This document shows, piece after piece, positions 27,534-32,270 of a stretch of 32,270 bases of DNA; the stretch's first letter is position 1, and the number at the start of each line of letters is the position of its first letter. Under the pieces are notes generated by a model. It had not been told where the DNA came from. It did no database searches and saw nothing but the letters and a program-made list of their open reading frames with translations. The DNA comes from a virus: IMG/VR virus record IMGVR_UViG_3300042914_001846, positions 1 through 32,270 of that record. One strand, written 5' to 3'. A program made the translations under genes and the position numbers.

Positions 27534-28277
27534 TTACTTCATTAAGTCAACTTCTAAAGATATATCTTCAAGGGGGGATTGCCATATCTTTCTCCAATCT
27601 CTTGTCATATAGCCATTTAATCTTATTAGTAAATATCCTCTAGTATCTAATACTGAAGTTCCTTTTTCCCAAGGTATTGTAGGCAAATTAATATGAATAG
27701 GCTCTACTTTACCTAACGTACTATATATATTATTTCCTAAAGGAAATCTCCCTTGATGTAAAGTATCTTCTAAAGCTAATCTAGTCAACTCTATATATTG
27801 AGTAACAACATCTAGTGCTGGATTAATATATAAATCTACTTCTTTAGTTTCTTTATTTACTTTACCTATATCTTTAGGGAACACTACATGATTTTTGGGT
27901 ACCTTAATTAAGGTTGCGTCGTCAATTCTATTCTGACCATCTACATTAATACTTCTATAACTATAATCAATAATAAAATGATATTTAGCTTCATCTTCAT
28001 TAGCAACCCCTAAGTTATAGGTACTGTAAATAACTGAAGCATTAATGGTAGCTGGGCTAGTAAGGTTGTTATCATCAAACAAAGGATATATAGAACAAGT
28101 TAACCCATCATTAAGGGGAAACCCCCCTAAACCTAATCTATATTGAGATATCTCTACAGGTTCTCCAGTTAAAGTATGTTTAACCAACCCATTATTAAGT
28201 AAAGGATGATTTACTAAAAAATAGTAAATAGAATAATATAGAGTAGTTATGGAAGGGGCAACAATACTATCTAACAT
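27534..28277 (-). CDS. Neck or tail-terminator candidate, 247 aa
   Basis: I do not recognise a named family. The gene precedes the sheath gene, where tail terminator/neck proteins are often encoded. The C-terminal half (LPTIPWEKGTSVLDTRGYLLIRL, RDWRKIW) is strand-rich and ends in a conserved-looking amphipathic segment. It overlaps the end of the 686-aa gene by 11 nt, so the two are coupled and may contact each other in the virion. No catalytic or membrane features. Confidence 0.5.
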   Translation of the reverse strand: MLDSIVAPSITTLYYSIYYFLVNHPLLNNGLVKHTLTGEPVEISQYRLGLGGFPLNDGLTCSIYPLFDDNNLTSPATINASVIYSTYNLGVANEDEAKYHFIIDYSYRSINVDGQNRIDDATLIKVPKNHVVFPKDIGKVNKETKEVDLYINPALDVVTQYIELTRLALEDTLHQGRFPLGNNIYSTLGKVEPIHINLPTIPWEKGTSVLDTRGYLLIRLNGYMTRDWRKIWQSPLEDISLEVDLMK

Positions 28278-30327
28278 ACCAGTAACCTATTCCTTTTTGT
28301 TGAGTAAAACTAATTTTGTCTTTAATAGCTTGAATAGTAGAATTAGGAGTAAAGTTAACTTTTTCTGCACCTAACTTTCCATTACTATTCCCTCCATCTA
28401 TACTAGGATGTCTTCTTAATGCAGAGGGTATTAAAACAGCATCTACTATCAAAGACCTTGGCTTAGGTTTATAAGGAGTTCTTTCTATAAGACTTGTACC
28501 TGTAGCTATTTCTAAACCTTCTGGTATCTGCAATATGTCAATTACTTCTTTAACTTCTTCTTTAGTTCTCTTAAATGCAGTAAACTCTAAAGCATGAGGG
28601 TATGCTAATGCAGATAAAACATCTGTATACTGACTTATTTTATAAACTGCTTTTAATACTTCTAAAGCTACATCTTCAGCAGTAGCATTTACTAGATTAA
28701 TATCTAATGTTTTATCTGTAGAGTTTAAAAAAGAGAATATTTCAGGAACGTCAATCAACTTAGTAGATGCACACCTTAATTTTAGTAATCCTGTTACTGC
28801 GGCAAAACCCTCTTCTAATTTAAAGTAAAAAGTATTAATTAGACTATTAGAAGCTGCTGAACTTTCTCTACCTCCTATAGTTTTAAGAGTACCTTCTTTA
28901 ACATCTAATAGCAAGGATCTTGGTCCAAGTTTATCTAGTTTAGTAAAGTCATTTACTAAACCATATAGTAAACCTTCTACATGATCTTGAGATATATTTC
29001 TATAAACACTTAAGTTATCATGAGGACTAACTAACAACTCCCAGTAGTTAGTAGAATTATTAGGTATTTTGTTTAAAGAACTTTGCTTACATACATAACT
29101 TCTAGAATTATAGTCTACTATATTTCCAATAGAGTAATTAATAGAGTTACCCCAAACTCCCGTATATGTAAAGTTAGGTATATTAAGTTGAGATAATTTA
29201 GTAGAGGCTAAACTAACTTTATCTAAAGTATAAAATTTAATAATAATAAGTTCTCTGTTAGCTATTGAAGATACTCTTCTAGGGCTAAAAGATAAATAGT
29301 CTATTCTAGGTTGTAATCTAAAAGTAGCTGGTTTTCTATCAAAAGTTTTATCTACTTCACTTGGATATATTTTCTGTTTAAAAGTAGATATAGAGGTAGA
29401 AAGTAAAGTGCCAATATTAGGCGCAGTTATTATATTAGTATCTCTAGTTAACCCTGCATCATTTAAACTATCAGCTAAGTTAGTAATTATATCTTCTGAA
29501 GTGTCTCCAGATTTAATGGTAAATGTATCTTCTAATGGTGGAAATATAGTTAACTCTGGATTTAAAAATCCTGTATCTGTAGAACTAACTGATTCAAATT
29601 CTGTACCTGATATAAAGTAATATCCAAATGCTATTTTGTTTGAAGGGATAGTTAAAGATTCTAGTATCTTAACATTAGCAGAAGGATATGCTTGCTCTAT
29701 TACAATTCTTTCATCTACATTACCTACATTAAACCAGGTAGCAGGTAAAGTAGTCTTATCAATATCTAGTGAAATATAAATACTTTGTTGAAGAGTTGTT
29801 TCAGTATTTAGATTACTAGCATTAACATTTAATTCATTTCCTTTATATAACTCTACTATTCTATCTAAGTCTTCAAAGGCTCTCTTCTCAATATTCTCTC
29901 CTAAATCAATATTCTTAATGTCATTATTGATAGGAATACTTTTTATTAAAATAGCAGCAGTTAAAGAAGCAGCAACATTAGTAATACCTTCTGAATAAGG
30001 ACTACTAACTTCAGTCATTAACCTTATGATATTTTCATAAAGCGTATGTCTTAAACCATCATTGCTTGGAGAAGCTAACTGAGATTGAACAAAAGGTAGA
30101 GTAGCAAACAGAGGGGAGTTATCTAAATTCTTAGCAGCAGCTAACCTTAATCCTATTCTTGGGTATACCTGTCTAATAGCTATATTAATAACATCATTAG
30201 GTCTTCTTTGGTAGCTTTCAAGAATAACTGAATTAGAAGTTACCATATTAACAAAATCTGTTGATATGGAGTTAACAAATACTTCTATATCTGAGTTGCC
30301 TGAAAAACCACCAAAAGAGTTAACCAT
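28267..30327 (-). CDS. Virion protein of unknown family with an inserted CBM5/12-like module, 686 aa
   Basis: The N-terminal ~180 residues are helical. The middle is beta-rich, and the last ~200 residues mix helices and strands. At residues ~386-433 a compact segment, GVWGNSINYSIGNIVDYNSR then SYVCKQ...IPNNSTNYWELL, fits the carbohydrate-binding family 5/12 pattern (W...Y..GD.V.Y....Y.C....P.....W). This module is usually attached to chitinases and phage fibres and binds polysaccharides. Here it would be displayed from a neck or upper-tail protein. The gene lies 1 nt after the 156-aa gene and overlaps the 247-aa gene. The core family is not recognised and the head-tail role is positional inference. 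Confidence 0.6.
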   Translation of the reverse strand: MVNSFGGFSGNSDIEVFVNSISTDFVNMVTSNSVILESYQRRPNDVINIAIRQVYPRIGLRLAAAKNLDNSPLFATLPFVQSQLASPSNDGLRHTLYENIIRLMTEVSSPYSEGITNVAASLTAAILIKSIPINNDIKNIDLGENIEKRAFEDLDRIVELYKGNELNVNASNLNTETTLQQSIYISLDIDKTTLPATWFNVGNVDERIVIEQAYPSANVKILESLTIPSNKIAFGYYFISGTEFESVSSTDTGFLNPELTIFPPLEDTFTIKSGDTSEDIITNLADSLNDAGLTRDTNIITAPNIGTLLSTSISTFKQKIYPSEVDKTFDRKPATFRLQPRIDYLSFSPRRVSSIANRELIIIKFYTLDKVSLASTKLSQLNIPNFTYTGVWGNSINYSIGNIVDYNSRSYVCKQSSLNKIPNNSTNYWELLVSPHDNLSVYRNISQDHVEGLLYGLVNDFTKLDKLGPRSLLLDVKEGTLKTIGGRESSAASNSLINTFYFKLEEGFAAVTGLLKLRCASTKLIDVPEIFSFLNSTDKTLDINLVNATAEDVALEVLKAVYKISQYTDVLSALAYPHALEFTAFKRTKEEVKEVIDILQIPEGLEIATGTSLIERTPYKPKPRSLIVDAVLIPSALRRHPSIDGGNSNGKLGAEKVNFTPNSTIQAIKDKISFTQQKGIGYWYVR

Positions 30328-30328
30328 T

Positions 30329-30799
30329 TTACTTATATTCTTTTTCTAATATGTACTCAATAGCGTTAACTTTATTAGTATAATCTTCTAATTCTAAACC
30401 TTCTGCAATAACTCTAACTTCAGCAGCTTTCATTTCTTCTAACTGAGCTTTTCTATCTTCTAAAGAAATAGTTGACTCTACTACTCTAGACTCTTCAGCT
30501 AACTGTTCTTGAGTTTTAATTACAGGAGATTTAACTTCAATAGGTTCTACTTTTATTTCTGTAGTTACTAAAGGTGTATTAGCAAAAATACCAACTCTAT
30601 TTTTAAAATCTTCTTTAATGTTTTCTTCTACATACAACCAACCCTTCTTCATATAAGAGCTATCTAAAAGGAACTTTAGTTCATCTAGCTGCTCAGATGA
30701 AGAAGGGTTAAAGTACATACTATCTCCACATTGCTTATAGCTAGAAGAGCCATAAGTATATGTAAAATTAGTCATTACTAAAACCCTAACTTCATTCAT
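30329..30799 (-). CDS. Small virion-operon protein, 156 aa
   Basis: The N-terminal half (TNFTYTYGSSSYKQCGDSMYF, then LKFLLDSSY and KKGWLYVEE) looks like a small beta-domain. The C-terminal half (from ~100) is a highly charged helix with E/K/A heptads, probably a coiled coil. An in-frame ATG at residue 9 is an alternative start. The upstream ATG at 30799 has AGGA about 10 nt before it and sits 4 nt from the previous stop, so I kept it. Family not recognised; possibly a head-tail joining or head accessory protein. Confidence 0.55.
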   Translation of the reverse strand: MNEVRVLVMTNFTYTYGSSSYKQCGDSMYFNPSSSEQLDELKFLLDSSYMKKGWLYVEENIKEDFKNRVGIFANTPLVTTEIKVEPIEVKSPVIKTQEQLAEESRVVESTISLEDRKAQLEEMKAAEVRVIAEGLELEDYTNKVNAIEYILEKEYK

Positions 30800-30803
30800 T
30801 TAT

Positions 30804-31907
30804 CTATAGTCCTGTATCATAAGTATAGTTAATTGCAGAGATAGCAGTACCATCCCAAGTAATTCTTGCTAACTCACAAGGATAAGCATATTGAGTAAGT
30901 CTCTTTAACTCAGGTTGAGGTAAAATTACTGTACCTGACAATGCTTGGTTATCCAGGAAAATAGGATTCATTCTACCTAAGAAACTAGATACTTGTTTGT
31001 CTAACCACTTAGTTACAATGTAACCTTTAAAGGTTTGACCAATATCAGTTGTACTTGGAAGAATGTATTCTTGGATTACATAATGAGAAGCAGAGAAAGT
31101 ATAAACAGTACCATCTTCATCAGCAGCAATGATAGCAGCACTCACATCAGTACCTGTGTTATCTAACTGAGCATTACTTAAAGAAGAATAAGATTTAGCT
31201 GTTTTAATAAGCCATAAAGCTGAACCAAACTGAGAAGTAGCTTGTGCCCCAGTTAAAATCTTGCGTACAGTATTAATTTCACCTAACTGAGATTTAAGAG
31301 TTCTAAACTCACTTCTTGTTTTACCAGGGAATTCATTAGAAGAAGCTGTGTTGTCTACATACCGCAACTCACCAACTACAAAGTCATAACCTGTAGGAAG
31401 TAATGCTTTAATGGCAAACTTAGGATCTTGCAATCTTTCTATTTGTTGATAATAAGCATCATAGTTAGCAATATCAGCAGAAGTAGGATTAAAATATCTA
31501 GCTTGTTTAATCTTAGCAATGCCACCAGCAGCATTAATTTGAGCTAACACATCTGAAGGGAAGAATCTGTAAGCAATAGCTTCACCTTTAGAATTCTGAG
31601 CTACATAGTAATCTAAACCAGCAGATTCAGCAGCAGACTGAGAAGCAGGTTCAGTATAAGAAGCAACTGCAAAGATAGCATATTGTTTACCTGCTTGAAG
31701 TAAACTAGCTACGTTACCTAAGTCTAAAGATTTAGTTGCTTTGAATCTTTCACCATCTAACTCAACTTCTAAGTTAGTAAAAGTTACAGTATCTCCAGTA
31801 TAGGCAGCAGTACCTTTATCTGTTACTAAAGTAGTTACATAAGTTTTAGTAACCCCTTTGGTTCTACCTGCTTTCTGAATAAAATGAATTGGATCTAATA
31901 AAGGCAT
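30804..31907 (-). CDS. Probable abundant virion protein (head or decoration candidate), 367 aa
   Basis: The protein is rich in Ala, Thr and Ser with regular alternation of strands and short helices. Codon use looks tidier and slightly more GC-rich than in the neighbouring genes, as expected for a highly expressed structural protein. It starts MPLLDPIHFIQKAGR and has no signal peptide. It has its own leader of 72 nt with a hairpin upstream, supporting separate expression. It lies just upstream of the neck/tail genes, so capsid, decoration or connector function is possible. I do not see a clear HK97-fold signature and make no firm assignment. Confidence 0.5.
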   Translation of the reverse strand: MPLLDPIHFIQKAGRTKGVTKTYVTTLVTDKGTAAYTGDTVTFTNLEVELDGERFKATKSLDLGNVASLLQAGKQYAIFAVASYTEPASQSAAESAGLDYYVAQNSKGEAIAYRFFPSDVLAQINAAGGIAKIKQARYFNPTSADIANYDAYYQQIERLQDPKFAIKALLPTGYDFVVGELRYVDNTASSNEFPGKTRSEFRTLKSQLGEINTVRKILTGAQATSQFGSALWLIKTAKSYSSLSNAQLDNTGTDVSAAIIAADEDGTVYTFSASHYVIQEYILPSTTDIGQTFKGYIVTKWLDKQVSSFLGRMNPIFLDNQALSGTVILPQPELKRLTQYAYPCELARITWDGTAISAINYTYDTGL

Positions 31908-31943
31908 ATTTAATTTATCTCTAATATTTTAAATAGTTAAATC

Positions 31944-31965
31944 AGGAGACTTTAGATAGCCTCCT
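31944..31965 (-). terminator. Hairpin between the 93-aa and 367-aa genes
   Basis: On the minus strand AGGAGGCT and AGTCTCCT form an 8-bp stem (one G-T pair) with a 6-nt loop, followed by GATTTAACTATTT. It lies 15 nt after the stop of the 93-aa gene. It could terminate that transcript or form an attenuator/processing site before the 367-aa gene. The U-tract is poor. Confidence 0.5.
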
Positions 31966-31979
31966 TAAGTATGTAAGTA

Positions 31980-32261
31980 TTAATAGATTCCTAATGAAAT
32001 ATCACCAAGAATAACCAAACGTTTTTGGATATCTTCAACTTCACATACTGTCATGTGAACTACATTTTCTGGATACTTCAGATAAACCATACCTGCATTA
32101 CCAATTTGGAAAGCATAACCAGGTGCATTTGGAGGAGGTACATTATCAGAAGTTCTAGTCCATAAACCAGGTTTTCCACCCATTTCTTCAGAAATACAGT
32201 ATTGAGTTCTACCAGGTTGCTCACCTTGGTTAGATACAAAGATTACTTTATTCTTAGGCAT
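31980..32261 (-). CDS. Hypothetical virion-operon protein, 93 aa (N-terminus uncertain)
   Basis: A small protein with strand-rich character (KNKVIFVSNQG, GYAFQIGNAGMVYLKYP, VHMTVCEVEDIQKRLVILGD). No family is recognised. ATG at 32259-32261 is the first visible start, but the frame remains open to the window edge with no Shine-Dalgarno sequence in the nine bases seen, so the true start may lie outside. The hairpin just after it suggests independent, perhaps strong, expression. Confidence 0.55.
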   Translation of the reverse strand: MPKNKVIFVSNQGEQPGRTQYCISEEMGGKPGLWTRTSDNVPPPNAPGYAFQIGNAGMVYLKYPENVVHMTVCEVEDIQKRLVILGDISLGIY

Positions 32262-32270
32262 GATACCGTG

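Noticed and set aside
30804-31907. Calling the 367-aa protein the major capsid protein
   Set aside because: Position and apparent expression level fit, but no HK97-fold signature or scaffold/protease neighbour is visible in this window, so only a general virion role is given.
1-32270. tRNA genes, CRISPR arrays, integrase or attachment sites
   Set aside because: No cloverleaf, regular direct-repeat array, recombinase motif or tRNA-flanked duplication was seen on either strand by reading. The short repeats present are codon-driven (e.g. GTTAAC-rich stretches).

Overview
The window is about 32 kb of AT-rich DNA (roughly 30-33% G+C by eye). It is dominated by one long block of leftward (minus-strand) genes encoding the virion of a contractile-tailed (myovirus-type) bacteriophage. 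The phage identity rests on a tail sheath, a tail tube, a gp27-like hub, an OB-fold spike carrying an amidase, a lysozyme/M23 lysin, a gp25-like wedge, a J/gp6-like wedge and two DUF4815-type baseplate-periphery proteins, in roughly the usual myovirus order. The host cannot be read from the sequence. A cyanobacterium is possible but only weakly supported. Genes end in TAA, TAG and TGA alike, so the code looks standard.

Layout in transcription order (right to left): a 93-aa protein at the edge, then a hairpin; an unrecognised 367-aa probable virion protein and a 156-aa protein; a 686-aa protein with an inserted carbohydrate-binding-like module and a 247-aa protein, both in the neck/terminator position; tail sheath and tail tube, closed by a perfect 32-nt palindrome that is probably a terminator; hub and spike-amidase; a second hairpin; the lysozyme-endopeptidase. 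Next comes a broken HNH homing-endonuclease-like gene in the opposite direction. After it follow two helical proteins of unknown role, a 1144-aa mosaic baseplate protein, a 124-aa protein, the gp25-like and J-like wedge proteins, a 788-aa protein with a possible alpha-toroid, an FAD/NAD(P)-binding oxidoreductase, a small wedge-like protein, and the two large DUF4815 paralogues. At the extreme left, short rightward genes of unknown function converge on the structural block.

The genes work together as a contractile injection machine. The sheath contracts around the tube, the hub and spike puncture the envelope, and at least three peptidoglycan-cutting activities (amidase, muramidase, M23 peptidase) are encoded side by side. 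The wedge and DUF4815 proteins form the baseplate and host-contact periphery. No canonical tape-measure protein is recognisable here.

The most unusual items are: (1) an apparently intact two-Rossmann flavoprotein of the SidA/NAD_binding_9 type, translationally embedded in the baseplate operon; (2) extreme CpG depletion across the window, with the lysin less depleted; (3) an HNH relic in which three conserved tryptophan codons have become TAG; (4) a pair of DUF4815 baseplate paralogues, one with a coiled-coil insertion; (5) a hairpin that hides the only Shine-Dalgarno-like sequence of the lysin gene.
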